Below, piece after piece: positions 8,220 through 17,796 of a stretch of 64,000 nucleotides of DNA. The notes beneath the pieces were generated by a model that saw nothing but the letters and a program-made list of their open reading frames with translations, was not told where the DNA came from and did not search any database. The number at the start of each line of letters is the position of its first letter. Positions within the stretch are counted from its first letter, which is position 1. This DNA comes from Ruminococcus sp. HUN007. Its GTDB lineage: Bacteria; Bacillota; Clostridia; Oscillospirales; Ruminococcaceae. The stretch covers positions 1,116,001 to 1,180,000 of the forward strand of contig NZ_JOOA01000002.1 in NCBI RefSeq assembly GCF_000712055.1, given 5' to 3'. The position numbers and the translations under genes were made by a program.

Positions 8220-9593
8220 TCAGAGTCTATTGAATTCATCAGTAAACTCACGGTGCTTTCCGACGAAGCGGTACGCAGGACGGATTATTTTTCCGTTGTT
8301 TATCAGTTCCTCGAGGCGGTGAGCACTCCATCCTGAAATTCTTGAAACCGCAAAGATAGGAGTGAAGAGTTCACGCGGAATGCCCAGCATTGAATATACA
8401 AGTCCGCTGTAGAAATCGACGTTTGCACAGACAGGCTTGAAAAGCTTTCTTTTCTGAGCGATGCAGTCTTTGCCGATCTTTTCAACGCGGTCATAAAGCT
8501 CAAATTCCTTCTCAAGTCCCTTTTCTGCAGCCAGCTGCCCTGCAAGATTCTTAAGAATTATCTCACGCGGGTCGGAAACAGTATAGACTGCATGTCCAAG
8601 ACCGTAGATAAGTCCTTTTCCGTCAAAGCTTTCACCGTCAAGTATGCTGTTGAGATAATCTCTGATCTGTTCATCGTTTTCGGTATCTGCAACGTTTTTC
8701 TTTATGTCATCGAACATTTCAAGTACCTTGAGATTGGCTCCGCCGTGACGCGGTCCCTTGAGTGATGAGATTGATGCTGCGGTCGCGGAATAAGTGTCAG
8801 TACCTGATGATGTAACAACATGATTTGTAAATGTTGAATTGTTTCCGCCGCCGTGTTCTGCGTGAAGCACAAGGGCAGTATCGAGTACCCTTGCTTCAAG
8901 GTCTGTAAAGTATCCGTCATCACGAAGCATGTACAGAATATTTTCCGCTATCGAATATCTTTTTTTCGGAGTGCGGATAAGCAGGCTTCTGCCCAGTTCC
9001 ATGTGCTGATAAGCGTAGTATGCGTAAACAGCCATAAGCGGCATCTTGCAGATGAGCTGAAGTGACTGTCTTAATACATCCGCGATCTCAACTGAATCCG
9101 GATTGGTGTCGTAGGAATAAAGTGTGATGACACTTTTCTGAAGAGCGTTCATAATATTTGCCGGAGGTGCCTTGAGTATCGTGTCACGCACGAACTGGCC
9201 TGTAAGCTCTTCGAGACTGCTCATTATTGCAAGAAAGCTTTCGAACTGCTTCGGATCCGGCAGTTCACCGAAAAGCAGAAGATAAGTAATTTCCTCGAAA
9301 AGAAATCTTTTGCTTTCAGTATTTTTCAGAAGATCGCACACATTGTATCCCTGATAGTAGAGTTTTCCTTCAGCAGGGTATTTTTCTCCGTTCACAGTTT
9401 CGTACGCGCAGACATCGCTTATCTCCGTAAGTCCCGTAAGCACACCCTTCCCGTCAGAATCACGAAGTCCGCGCTTGACATCGTATATTCTGTAGTATTC
9501 AGGGTCAAATTCACGTGAAACGGCACAGCACTTTACAAGTTCATCGAATTCAGCATTCAGCTTTTCTGTCATTTCCATCATTGAGTAGTTCAT
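8220..9593 (-). CDS. gltA: Citrate synthase
   Basis: 457 aa, type II-like citrate synthase that condenses oxaloacetate and acetyl-CoA. The active-site signature is present: HAEHGGGNNS (His near 247), GPRHGGAN (about 280), GLGHAVYT (His near 334) and NVDFYSG (catalytic Asp near 393). A C-terminal SRISGWSAHRLEE segment is also conserved. The length is slightly above the usual 430, from an N-terminal extension of about 40 residues. It is monocistronic, with a bidirectional terminator downstream. It probably supplies 2-oxoglutarate/glutamate in an incomplete anaerobic TCA pathway; that role is inferred. Confidence 0.95.
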   Translation of the reverse strand: MNYSMMEMTEKLNAEFDELVKCCAVSREFDPEYYRIYDVKRGLRDSDGKGVLTGLTEISDVCAYETVNGEKYPAEGKLYYQGYNVCDLLKNTESKRFLFEEITYLLLFGELPDPKQFESFLAIMSSLEELTGQFVRDTILKAPPANIMNALQKSVITLYSYDTNPDSVEIADVLRQSLQLICKMPLMAVYAYYAYQHMELGRSLLIRTPKKRYSIAENILYMLRDDGYFTDLEARVLDTALVLHAEHGGGNNSTFTNHVVTSSGTDTYSATAASISSLKGPRHGGANLKVLEMFDDIKKNVADTENDEQIRDYLNSILDGESFDGKGLIYGLGHAVYTVSDPREIILKNLAGQLAAEKGLEKEFELYDRVEKIGKDCIAQKRKLFKPVCANVDFYSGLVYSMLGIPRELFTPIFAVSRISGWSAHRLEELINNGKIIRPAYRFVGKHREFTDEFNRL

Positions 9594-9658
9594 AGTTTCA
9601 GGCCCTCATAATTTCCGGTTCAACATAATGAAATATATATAAAATTATTATATCATAC

Positions 9659-11104
9659 TCACGAGTGGTTTTCAAGTATATTCTTAACGGTGCTGTTTAC
9701 CGCTGAAGGATCTGCCCTGCCTTTCAGTTCTTTCATTACCCTGCCGACGAAAAAGCCGAAGACCTTTGTTTCACCGTTTCTGTACTGCTCAAAAGGCTTT
9801 GGATTATCCGCTATTATTTTCTTCACGGTCTCTGCTATCAGCTCTTCGTCGTCAAGAGTTCCAAGGCCGTTTTCCTCAGTAAACCTGCGGATGTCAAAAC
9901 TGCCGTCGCTTTTAAGCATCGCACGGAAAACCTTTTTTCCGGCTTCACGCTTAAGCTCACCGGACACTACAAGTCCGGCAAATTCCGCAAACTTTTCAGG
10001 AGACAGATTTATATCTTCCGGATCAGTACCGGTCTCGTTGATAAACGAAAGCAGTCCGCCTGTAAACCAGAATCGCACTTCTCCCGGTGCTCCGCAAAGA
10101 CTGACAGTGTTTTCAAAAAGATCGGCAAGATTCTTTGAAGCGGTGATAAGTGCCGCATCTTCCTCAGACAGAGACATCTCACGGACAAGACGTTCCGCCC
10201 TTTCATCTGCAAATTCGGGAATAAGATCCCTGCAGCGTCTGATCTCCTCATCGCTTATATGAAAAGCGGGCAGATCTGGTTCAGGGAAGTAGCGGTAGTC
10301 CTTGGCCTCCTCCTTGGAACGCATTGCGAAGGAACGCCCTGATGCGTTATCCCAGCGGCGTGTTTCCTGAATGATCGTTCCGCCGTTTTCCACGACCTTT
10401 ATCTGTCTTGCCGATTCGTATGCTATCGCTCTTTCTATCGCACGGAAGGAATTGATGTTTTTCATCTCGGTACGGGTGCCGAATTCTTCGCTTCCTTCAG
10501 GACGAACGGAAAGATTGACATCAGCACGCATCGACCCTTCCTCCATTTTGCAGTCGGATATTCCGAGATACTTAAAAACTGACCTTAAGCGGTACAGAAA
10601 GGCATTCACTTCTTCAGCGTTCCTGAAATCAGGTTCAGTTACTATCTCAACGAGCGGAACACCGCATCTGTTGTAATCGAGGAAAGCTGTTTTACCGTCC
10701 GGGCTGTGAACGATCTTGCCTGCATCCTCTTCCATGTGCATCTCGTGAATGCGTATGACTTTTTTGTTCCCGTCAGCTGTTTTTATCTCAGTATGTCCGT
10801 TCACGGCAACGGGCGCATAAAGCTGCGAAATCTGGTATGCCTTCGGCAGATCCGGATAGAAATAATTCTTGCGGTCAAAGCGAAAATCGCGCGTGATCCC
10901 GCATCCGAGGGCAAGGCCTGCCTTTACGGCAAATTCAAGGACCTTCCTGTTGAACACAGGCAGAGTTCCCGGCATTCCGGTGCACACCGGACAGCAGTGC
11001 GTGTTCGGCTCACCGCCGAACTCAGTTGTGCACGAGCAGAAAAGCTTGCTCTTCGATGCAAGTTCAACATGGACTTCAAGTCCTATCACTGTTTCGTATT
11101 TCAT
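9659..11104 (-). CDS. gatB: Asp-tRNA(Asn)/Glu-tRNA(Gln) amidotransferase subunit B
   Basis: 481 aa from ATG 11104. This start is preferred over GTG 11116 because GGTGAGG sits just upstream and M-K-Y-E-T-V-I-G-L-E-V-H is the family's usual start. GatB recognises the tRNA and activates the misacylated residue with ATP. Seen: the N-terminal GLEVHVEL, four cysteines (FCSC, HCCPVC) of the zinc site, DLPKAYQISQ, EDAGK and FDYNRCGVPLVEIVTEPD-type core, plus the C-terminal YqeY-like tail. Last gene of gatC-gatA-gatB. Confidence 0.97.
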   Translation of the reverse strand: MKYETVIGLEVHVELASKSKLFCSCTTEFGGEPNTHCCPVCTGMPGTLPVFNRKVLEFAVKAGLALGCGITRDFRFDRKNYFYPDLPKAYQISQLYAPVAVNGHTEIKTADGNKKVIRIHEMHMEEDAGKIVHSPDGKTAFLDYNRCGVPLVEIVTEPDFRNAEEVNAFLYRLRSVFKYLGISDCKMEEGSMRADVNLSVRPEGSEEFGTRTEMKNINSFRAIERAIAYESARQIKVVENGGTIIQETRRWDNASGRSFAMRSKEEAKDYRYFPEPDLPAFHISDEEIRRCRDLIPEFADERAERLVREMSLSEEDAALITASKNLADLFENTVSLCGAPGEVRFWFTGGLLSFINETGTDPEDINLSPEKFAEFAGLVVSGELKREAGKKVFRAMLKSDGSFDIRRFTEENGLGTLDDEELIAETVKKIIADNPKPFEQYRNGETKVFGFFVGRVMKELKGRADPSAVNSTVKNILENHS

Positions 11105-11117
11105 AGCTTTCCTCACC

Positions 11118-12650
11118 TCACTTTCCTAATGTACGCTTTTCATCCGGAAGTTTCCCGCCGGCCGGAACATGACTTTGTACTGTGACGCTGTCCCGGTACG
11201 CAGACAGGCTGCTTCCGCGCATGTGCCAGTCCGTGCGGATCTGAAATGCATGCGCTGCATTCAGCACGAGTCCGTCATCTGCCGCACGTCCGGTAAACTG
11301 AGCGCCTACCGGCATGCCGTTTTCGTCAGTTCCGCACGGAAACGACACCGAAGGCAGTCCCGCAAGATTTGCAAAAACGGTAAAAACATCGGAACAGTAC
11401 ACCGAAACCGGATCTGCCGCTCCGCTTCCGATAAGAGGAGCTGTTCCCGGTGCGGTCGGCGTCAGCAGAAGGTCTGTACCGGTAAATATTCTGTCGAGTT
11501 CACTTCTGACTGCATTTCTGATCTTCATCGCTTTCAGATAGTATTCATCATAGTATCCGCCTGAAAGAATGGTGGTTCCGAGGAGTATCCTTTTCTTTAC
11601 CTCGGTACCGAATCCTTCACTTCGCGAACGGCAGTAAAGGTCGTTAAGGTCTTCGGGGTTTTCTGCACGGTATCCGTATTTTATACCGTCAAATCTTGCG
11701 AGGTTCGAACTTGCTTCAGCCATGGCGATGGTGTAGTATGCGGAAAAAGCCTGCTTTAAATACGGGAAGCTCACTTCTTTCACCCGAGCTCCCGCCTTAT
11801 CCAGTTCCTCTGCTGCATCCAGAACTTTCTGCGCCGTTCCGGCATCTGCCATCCCCGCTTCAAAGATTTCCTTCAGCACACCGATCCTCAGTCCCTTTAC
11901 ATCGCCTGTAAGGCCGGAAAGAAGCGAAGACGAAAACATACTTCGTGATGTGCTGTCACGTTCATCGGCACCGCAGATGACGTCGGTTACAGCTGCACAG
12001 TCCTCTGCAGTGCGGCAGACCGGACCGATCTGATCAAAGGATGAGGCGTAGGCGATAAGTCCGTACCGCGACACAGCTCCGTAAGTCGGTTTGAACCCCG
12101 TAACTCCGCAGTACGCTGAGGGCTGTCTTACTGAACCTCCGGTATCTGATCCGAGTGCCGCAGGTATGATGTCTGCTGCAACGGCAGCAGCGCATCCGCC
12201 GGATGAACCGCCTGCGGATCTTTCCGTGCCATGCGGATTCCGTACAGGTCCGAAATATGATGTTTCCGACAGGCTTCCCATTGCAAACTCATCCATGTTG
12301 AGCTTGCCGATGATGACTGCCCCTGCATTTTCAAGCTTTTCCACAGCCGCTGCACTGTAAAACGGAACAAAGTTTTCAAGCATTTTTGAAGCACATGTAG
12401 TGCGTATTCCTTCCGTACAGATATTGTCCTTTACCGCCACAGGCACACCTGCAAGCGGAGAAGTCAGCGTTCCGTCATCAATACGCTTCTGTACATCCGC
12501 CGCCCTCATCAGAGCTTTTTCCCGGCAGATGGTTATGAAAGCATTTATTCTGCCGTTTTCCCTTTCGGCTGCATCAAGTGCCGTTGAAACCGCCTCCGTA
12601 ACTGAGAGCTTTCCGGAACGGATGAGCCTTCCCGTTTCAAGAGCTGTCAT
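11118..12650 (-). CDS. gatA: Asp-tRNA(Asn)/Glu-tRNA(Gln) amidotransferase subunit A
   Basis: 510-aa amidase subunit that frees ammonia from glutamine. The amidase triad is visible: Lys in AVKDNIC (about 74), cis-Ser in SAGGSSGG (about 149) and catalytic Ser in GSDTGGSVR (about 173). It overlaps gatC by one base (TAATG), and its stop lies 13 bp before the gatB start, so all three are coupled. The protein is about 20 residues longer than typical GatA at its C-terminus, where the tail is charged and low in complexity. Confidence 0.97.
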   Translation of the reverse strand: MTALETGRLIRSGKLSVTEAVSTALDAAERENGRINAFITICREKALMRAADVQKRIDDGTLTSPLAGVPVAVKDNICTEGIRTTCASKMLENFVPFYSAAAVEKLENAGAVIIGKLNMDEFAMGSLSETSYFGPVRNPHGTERSAGGSSGGCAAAVAADIIPAALGSDTGGSVRQPSAYCGVTGFKPTYGAVSRYGLIAYASSFDQIGPVCRTAEDCAAVTDVICGADERDSTSRSMFSSSLLSGLTGDVKGLRIGVLKEIFEAGMADAGTAQKVLDAAEELDKAGARVKEVSFPYLKQAFSAYYTIAMAEASSNLARFDGIKYGYRAENPEDLNDLYCRSRSEGFGTEVKKRILLGTTILSGGYYDEYYLKAMKIRNAVRSELDRIFTGTDLLLTPTAPGTAPLIGSGAADPVSVYCSDVFTVFANLAGLPSVSFPCGTDENGMPVGAQFTGRAADDGLVLNAAHAFQIRTDWHMRGSSLSAYRDSVTVQSHVPAGGKLPDEKRTLGK

Positions 12651-12946
12651 TACTCGTCCCCTCCCTTGTCAAATGTATCGGGAGCACAGAAATATTCCTC
12701 AGTGTGTTCCGGTGCGTTTTGTAATATTTTATCCCGTTCAGCCGACGGCTTAACTTCATCTTCACGCGGTTCAGACACCGGCTGTGCCGCTTCTGAACCG
12801 GTTTCAGGAATATCACCGATATCCAGATTTCCGATGATCTCCGCCAGTTTTCCAAGTTCAGTCACCATTTTCTCAGTCTCATCTTCAGTAAGAATCAGCT
12901 TGCTCAGTTCCGCTGCACGCAGAACTGTATTGCGGTCTGTTTTCAT
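12650..12946 (-). CDS. gatC: Asp-tRNA(Asn)/Glu-tRNA(Gln) amidotransferase subunit C
   Basis: 98 aa from ATG 12946 (M-K-T-D-R-N); an upstream ATG at 12955 is also possible and no strong ribosome site separates them. It has the usual GatC pattern: AAELSKLILTEDE, the LGKLAEIIGNL helix, an acidic Pro-rich linker and a C-terminal R-D-K...N-A-P...F-C-A-P. It stabilises the GatA-GatB interface. First gene of the operon. The presence of GatCAB implies that Gln- or Asn-tRNA is made by transamidation here. Confidence 0.92.
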   Translation of the reverse strand: MKTDRNTVLRAAELSKLILTEDETEKMVTELGKLAEIIGNLDIGDIPETGSEAAQPVSEPREDEVKPSAERDKILQNAPEHTEEYFCAPDTFDKGGDE

Positions 12947-13205
12947 ATATTTCAAAGCTTTCTGTATTTTCAGCCTATCTGTAAATACAGAAACTTATCC
13001 TCCGTTTCCATGTTTGTGCGGCCACTGAAACTTCCGGTCATCTTCCCGCTCCGTAAAACACACCGGTATCTCCGTTCTGATCAGTGTTCCAGTAACTATT
13101 ATACACTGTGGCTCCCCTCTCTGTAAACAGGAAACTGCAGACGACTCCGTACTCTACAAGGCGGCCGATGTAGGAAACTCATATGACTGCACCTTCCAAT
13201 CATCA

Positions 13206-13403
13206 ATGAAGCTCAACAATTTTGAAGTAAAATTCGGAAAGGATGACGAGCTCAGACACATTGCCGATCTGAAGGATGCTATCAACAAGGTGACTTCAAC
13301 CAACTACAAATTCATCGAAGATTTAATAGATGTTCCGAGCTGGCTCATAGCCGATTTCATGATAAAGAGAAATGAGTACATCCATTCAAAGCTCGGATTC
13401 TGA
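13206..13403 (+). pseudogene. C-terminal fragment of an unrecognised protein
   Basis: 65 codons from ATG 13206, but the same frame is open and protein-like further upstream (D-D-S-V-L-Y-K-A-A-D-V-G). There is no ribosome site at the ATG, so this is probably the surviving C-terminal end of a longer, 5'-deleted gene. It is rich in Lys/Asp, with no known motif. A palindromic element follows immediately. Confidence 0.4.
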
Positions 13404-13414
13404 TACATAAACGA

Positions 13415-13534
13415 CAAATCAGCATAACCCGCAGGCGTTTTGATATAATCCCCTTAGAGTAAACACTCGAAATAACGAAAATCGTGTATACACTAAGGGG
13501 GTTATTTTTTACGCAGGCTGGTTATGCTGATCTT
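13415..13534. repeat. 120-bp imperfect palindrome (MITE-like)
   Basis: Two arms of about 50 nt are imperfect inverted repeats: ATCAGCATAACC and the complement of GGTTATGCTGAT at the outer ends, then CGCAGGCGT/ACGCAGGCT, then TAATCCCCTTAG/CTAAGGGGGTTA inside. The centre is a short AT-rich loop. Such a structure can act as a terminator for the converging genes, but the long arms suggest a non-autonomous element. Confidence 0.7.
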
Positions 13535-13575
13535 TTTAAATCCGAAATCAGATTTCACCGTATATCCGTGTTTTC

Positions 13576-15225
13576 TTAATCTATGACTTTAACACTGAAA
13601 CTGCAGCGTGTATGCGCCTGATCATCAAATGTTACGCTTACACTGCCGCTGCCTTTTTCAATTATCCTTCTGAGTGCAGTTGACTTCAGCGTAAATCCGT
13701 TTCCGCTCAGTGACATGTATAGTTTGGATGTGAAATCCTGGTTTCCGAATTTTACTGAAGAAATGTTCTTTGCTGCCTTCGGTCCTATACCATAGCTGAA
13801 CGGTATTTTGATCTCCTGTGTGTCTGCCGTGATCTCAAAATGTGTTTCTTCAAGATAAGGTGTCGAACCGTCGTCAAGAGTGATCTGTGCAGATGTTTTG
13901 TCCGGATCATCGAACACGAAGCTTAATACGCCTCCGCCGAGGTCTCTTGCATATTCCGAAAATTCCTTGCTCAGAACGATCTCGTTATCCGTAAAGTCCA
14001 TGTACGAACCTGCTCCGAGGATCTGGAACTTTTCACCTGAAGGTGTGGTAAGCTCAGCAGATGTAAATCCCGTCGCTGCTGCATCGTATAATCCGAGACT
14101 GTATGGCACACGTATTTCAGCATTACGTGCTACAGTATAGTTTCCTTCATTTACATACGGTTTCGCCGATACGGCAAATCCAACATTCCAGACTATCGAT
14201 GTTGAAGGAAAATCGTACTTTGCATCCGGATCCCACTCGCAGTCGCCGTTGCATTCACCTGTCAGACGAAGAGAAAATGTCTTGAAATTCACATCGGCAT
14301 TTTTCATTTCCTCATCGGTCATCATTCTGTAGCTGTACTTTTTCTCGCCGTTCACATCTTCACACACGTATTTGTATGCTTCCGGACATCCGCCGACCGA
14401 TGCCGTTATAACTTTTTCACGCTGTGAAAGTACGGTCTCTGAACCGTCATCGCTTCTGATCACTGAAAGGCAGACAGCCGGCTTTCCGTCTGCGCTCCAG
14501 TCACGGCTTCCGGCAAGCATAACAGGATTTTTCGCATCCTGCTCATAGTAAGCCGACACTCTTGCAACCACTGTTACAGAAGCCGAACTCTTGTTGATAA
14601 CCGTAAGCGGATCACTCGTTCCTGAATAACTTTTCTTTCCGCTGTCAGAAGCGGTACCGTTGCAGAAATACACATTGGCATTATCGGCATAAACGCTGTC
14701 CGGATGCTTTTCTGCATTCGTTTTGCGTATAAGTCCCTGCGGATCAGCGACATAATCAAGAGTATCGTTCTGCACCGGCAGTGTCACCTGAAATACCTTT
14801 GTGCTGACAAGCCCCTCAATATCACCTTTCCCCGTGTTAACTGATGATGCCTGATCCTGCGGGATCTCCTCAATTGTAAGATTTACATCATCCTTATTGT
14901 TCTCACCGGCACCGCTTCGTGCTGCTTCAATGAAAGTATCTGCAGTACCGTCCTCATTTTCGTCTGTACCCTGTTCGTTCTCTTCCCTGATATCAGCATT
15001 TTCATCTTCCCGGACTTCACCTTCAGACTCACCGTCCTGATCCTCCGCCGCATTCTCTGCAGTTTCCGGTTCCTCCGTGTCCTCTGATACCTGATCTTCA
15101 GCCACCGCCGAAGCTGGTTCTCCGGCAGAAGCAATCTCATCCGCCGAAACAAGTGCGCACGTCATATTTGCCGCAAGCATTGACGATGCGATCAGAAATG
15201 CTGATAAACGCTTAATGTCATCCAT
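13576..15225 (-). CDS. Secreted protein of unknown function, acidic linker plus beta-rich repeats
   Basis: 549 aa from ATG 15225, chosen for the GGAGG site 8 nt upstream (a longer frame lacks one). The signal peptide is clear: basic start, hydrophobic core AFLIASSMLAANMTCALV, cleavage near VSADE. A strongly acidic Glu/Asp-rich stretch of about 90 residues follows, then a beta-rich region (VFQVTLPVQNDTLDYVADP). At the C-terminus are two or more repeats of one pattern (GLGLYDA/GIGPKAA...SSVKFGNQDF...SFVFDDPDKT). No anchor is seen. It is preceded by a membrane protein gene in the same direction, so the two may act together at the surface. Family not recognised. Confidence 0.75.
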   Translation of the reverse strand: MDDIKRLSAFLIASSMLAANMTCALVSADEIASAGEPASAVAEDQVSEDTEEPETAENAAEDQDGESEGEVREDENADIREENEQGTDENEDGTADTFIEAARSGAGENNKDDVNLTIEEIPQDQASSVNTGKGDIEGLVSTKVFQVTLPVQNDTLDYVADPQGLIRKTNAEKHPDSVYADNANVYFCNGTASDSGKKSYSGTSDPLTVINKSSASVTVVARVSAYYEQDAKNPVMLAGSRDWSADGKPAVCLSVIRSDDGSETVLSQREKVITASVGGCPEAYKYVCEDVNGEKKYSYRMMTDEEMKNADVNFKTFSLRLTGECNGDCEWDPDAKYDFPSTSIVWNVGFAVSAKPYVNEGNYTVARNAEIRVPYSLGLYDAAATGFTSAELTTPSGEKFQILGAGSYMDFTDNEIVLSKEFSEYARDLGGGVLSFVFDDPDKTSAQITLDDGSTPYLEETHFEITADTQEIKIPFSYGIGPKAAKNISSVKFGNQDFTSKLYMSLSGNGFTLKSTALRRIIEKGSGSVSVTFDDQAHTRCSFSVKVID

Positions 15226-15383
15226 GACTATACCTCCGTTTAGCTTTCCAATGAATTTATATTTACTTCCCTGAAACGCCAGGGAGCATCGCTCCGTTTC
15301 CCGCCTGAACAAGCGGAATTTTCAGCGTTTCCTTTTATATGTAAACTGTTTCTTTACGTGTACATCCGTATGCACGCAGCGAA

Positions 15384-15908
15384 TCAGTTTCCACCGACAA
15401 TTATCTTCACTGCCATCTGCAGTGTGCCAACACTCTCCTTTTCATCCTTTGAAAGAAGCGTATAGGTAAGAACAGCCTTGTATGTACCGGCCTTAAGTTC
15501 CCTGTCAAGCGTTATATTTTCAAGGTGACTTCCAGGCGGCAGAACCGGTGAGGTGTATACCGGTTCGCTGTATCCGTTTATTTTCACATCGAAATACACG
15601 CTGTTGATATTGGAAAGAGGATTTTCAACAAAAGCATCCTCAGAATAAGCTTTTCCGTTCCGGAAAGTCCACTCCGAATTCATTTTAACGTCGTAGCTGG
15701 ATGCAGCATTCACCTCAGCCTCAGAAGCCGACGGCACCACCGCAGGATCAGCAAGTACAACATAGTTTCGTTTCACATTCTTTTCCGGCACATCAGACTC
15801 TGTCCCGCCTGCAAACAGCCGGAACCCGGCATAGCACCCGAACCCCAGAGTCAGAACAATTAAGATCACAAACAAGACCTTCACTGCAGCCGAACCTGTT
15901 TTTCCCAT
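15384..15908 (-). CDS. Membrane-anchored extracytoplasmic protein
   Basis: 174 aa. A single N-terminal transmembrane helix (VLFVILIVLTLGFGCYAGF) is followed by an extracytoplasmic beta-rich domain with the pattern SPVLPPGSHLENITLD and ELKAGTYKAVLTY. This resembles the small companion proteins found next to secreted beta-rich proteins in Clostridia. A near-consensus sigma-A promoter lies upstream and the secreted protein gene follows 158 bp downstream, probably as one transcript. The role is unknown. Confidence 0.7.
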   Translation of the reverse strand: MGKTGSAAVKVLFVILIVLTLGFGCYAGFRLFAGGTESDVPEKNVKRNYVVLADPAVVPSASEAEVNAASSYDVKMNSEWTFRNGKAYSEDAFVENPLSNINSVYFDVKINGYSEPVYTSPVLPPGSHLENITLDRELKAGTYKAVLTYTLLSKDEKESVGTLQMAVKIIVGGN

Positions 15909-16021
15909 AACCTGATTACCCCTTTACAAAAACAAAAAATGCATCACATGGAGAAACACCTGTCCCATATGACACACCTGTAAAATCTGTATTCCCCCAT
16001 ATTTTTCATCCCTATGCATCA

Positions 16022-16050
16022 ATTATACCATAAACAGCGAGGTAAATCAA
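16022..16050 (-). promoter_or_regulatory. Sigma-A promoter for the membrane/secreted protein pair
   Basis: On the minus strand TTGATT, 17-nt spacer, TATAAT; about 110 bp upstream of the ATG at 15908. The rest of this 290-bp gap is AT-rich with no further gene. Confidence 0.75.
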
Positions 16051-16198
16051 GGGTTTTTATACGGTTTGACCGCTGCTTTTATGAATCGTGATACTAATCT
16101 TGAATCGATTTATAAAAAATGATATAATATCAATCGATACACATATGTTAAATCATATCGGGCAAATACGCTGAATAATAAAATTGGAGGAAACCTGT

Positions 16199-17245
16199 TT
16201 GAGTAATAAAAAAGATCATATCAATATTCGCTCCAGTGCAGCTGAATATCTGACTTACGCTGCATCTGCCGGTAATCAGCAGGACAGCATTGAAATGCGA
16301 TATGAAGATGAAAATATATGGCTTACACAAAAAATGATGGCTGCATTGTATGATGTAAGTGTGGCTGCGATCAACCAACATATAAAAAGAATTTATGAGG
16401 ATTCAGAACTTGAAGCGGAATCAACTATTAAGAAATACTTAATAGTTCAAAATGAAGGTTCACGTCAGGTAAACAGAGAAGTGGCTCATTACAACCTTCA
16501 GATGATCATTGCAGTCGGCTTTAAAGTAAATAACGAGCGGGCTGTACAGTTTCGTAAATGGGCAAACAGCATTGTGAAGGATTATACAATCAAAGGCTGG
16601 GTTATCGACGATGAACGCCTGAAAAACGGCGGATCCGTACTCACAAAAGAATATTTCGACCGGCTGCTGGAGCAGATTCGGGAAATCAGGTTGTCCGAAC
16701 GCAGATTCTATCAAAAGATAACAGATATATATGCTACAGCACTTGATTACGACCGTACATCGAAAACGACGAAGCAGTTCTTTGCAAAGGTACAGAATAA
16801 GATGCATTATGCTGTGCACGGACATACTGCAGCAGAACTGATATATGAAAGAGCTGATGCTGCTAAGCCGAATATGGGACTGACTACATGGGAAGCAGCG
16901 CCAAATGGTAAAATTGTAAAAAGTGATGTCAGTGTTGCAAAAAATTATCTTACTGAAAAAGAAATGCGTTCACTGGAACGTATAGTTTCTGCGTACCTGG
17001 ATCTGGCGGAAGACCGCGCGGAACGTCATATTCCGATGACAATGGAAGACTGGTCTAAAAGGCTTGATTTATTCCTTATGGCAGATGACAGAGAGATCCT
17101 TAAAGATGCAGGAAAAATCACAGCAGAGATAGCTAAAGCAAAGGCTGAGACAGAATTTGAAAAATACCGCGTAATTCAGGACCGATTGTTCGTGTCTGAC
17201 TTTGACCGATATCTGCAGGAACTGGAGGAAAATGCAAAGGAATAA
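16199..17245 (+). CDS. RhuM-family (virulence protein) DNA-binding-like protein
   Basis: 348 aa from TTG 16199, chosen for GGAGG 8 nt upstream. Matches the RhuM family: IEMRYEDENIWLTQKMMAALYDVSVAAINQHIKRIYED, HYNLQMIIAVGFKVNNERAVQFRKWAN (ANT/KilA-like) and the C-terminal VAKNYLTEKEMRSLERIVSAYLDLAE segment. RhuM proteins are common on islands and phage-like regions; the molecular role is unknown, although the first half looks like a winged-helix Fic/KilA-type DNA-binding module. Monocistronic, with a terminator 110 bp downstream. Confidence 0.85.
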   Translation: MSNKKDHINIRSSAAEYLTYAASAGNQQDSIEMRYEDENIWLTQKMMAALYDVSVAAINQHIKRIYEDSELEAESTIKKYLIVQNEGSRQVNREVAHYNLQMIIAVGFKVNNERAVQFRKWANSIVKDYTIKGWVIDDERLKNGGSVLTKEYFDRLLEQIREIRLSERRFYQKITDIYATALDYDRTSKTTKQFFAKVQNKMHYAVHGHTAAELIYERADAAKPNMGLTTWEAAPNGKIVKSDVSVAKNYLTEKEMRSLERIVSAYLDLAEDRAERHIPMTMEDWSKRLDLFLMADDREILKDAGKITAEIAKAKAETEFEKYRVIQDRLFVSDFDRYLQELEENAKE

Positions 17246-17352
17246 CTGGTAAGTCGCGAAAGATGCTGGCGTGACTGTCGGTGAGTTTAAAGAGAAAGCG
17301 GGAATAGAATAAATTATACCACGATTTAAATTACTAAAGCACAGTGCTTTTT

Positions 17353-17402
17353 AAACAGCGGCCGGAATTGGTAATACGCCTTTTCCGGTCGCTGTTTTTA
17401 TT
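17353..17402. terminator. Terminator shared by RhuM gene and Rpn fragment
   Basis: AAACAGCGGCCGGAA pairs with TTCCGGTCGCTGTTT; T-rich on the right and A-rich on the left. A homologous hairpin lies at 21086-21130 beside the sister Rpn fragment. Confidence 0.75.
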
Positions 17403-17425
17403 TTTTCATAATAATTTAGATTTGT

Positions 17426-17740
17426 TTACAGTTTTATCCCTGCCCGAACAGCAAACTCCTGAACAGTCATTTGTGCTCTCTGAGCAGCAACATCTAAAGG
17501 TAAGAAGCCGTCCCTTACTAAATCAGCAAGAGTACTGACCCTTTCATCAAGCCTTTCTGAATTAACAACTGTTTTCCAGTCTATCTGCGCATCCTGTCGC
17601 ATACGGATCATTTCACGTTCTGTTGGATTTGACATAATTAACTGCATAGTCTTAGCCGCCTCCTTCACTCCGGAATTATCAATATCGTTTACTTCTTCCC
17701 AGGAACTTGCACGAAACGCTTTTGCCTACTCAACAGGTAC
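17426..17740 (-). pseudogene. Rpn-family nuclease, 3' fragment (copy 1)
   Basis: Encodes only the C-terminal helical region of an Rpn/PD-(D/E)XK 'transposase' protein (AKAFRASSWEEVNDID ... RAGIKL). The frame is closed upstream by a TAG at 17726-17728, where the sister copy at 21150 has TGG. The nuclease core is missing. ATG 17668 could start an 80-aa peptide, but it would have no catalytic part. The two copies and their terminators are clearly duplicates. Confidence 0.7.
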
Positions 17741-17796
17741 CTGTTTTTTTCAGATTACTTGATACATGAATTTACAACCGTCATCATAGCGTTCCG

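Noticed and set aside
9690..10262. Long plus-strand frame opposite gatB
   Set aside because: Antisense shadow of a well-conserved housekeeping gene.
17246..17311. Short frame after RhuM gene resembling the Rpn tail (VGEFKEKAGIE)
   Set aside because: Too short and without a start; at most a tiny Rpn relic.
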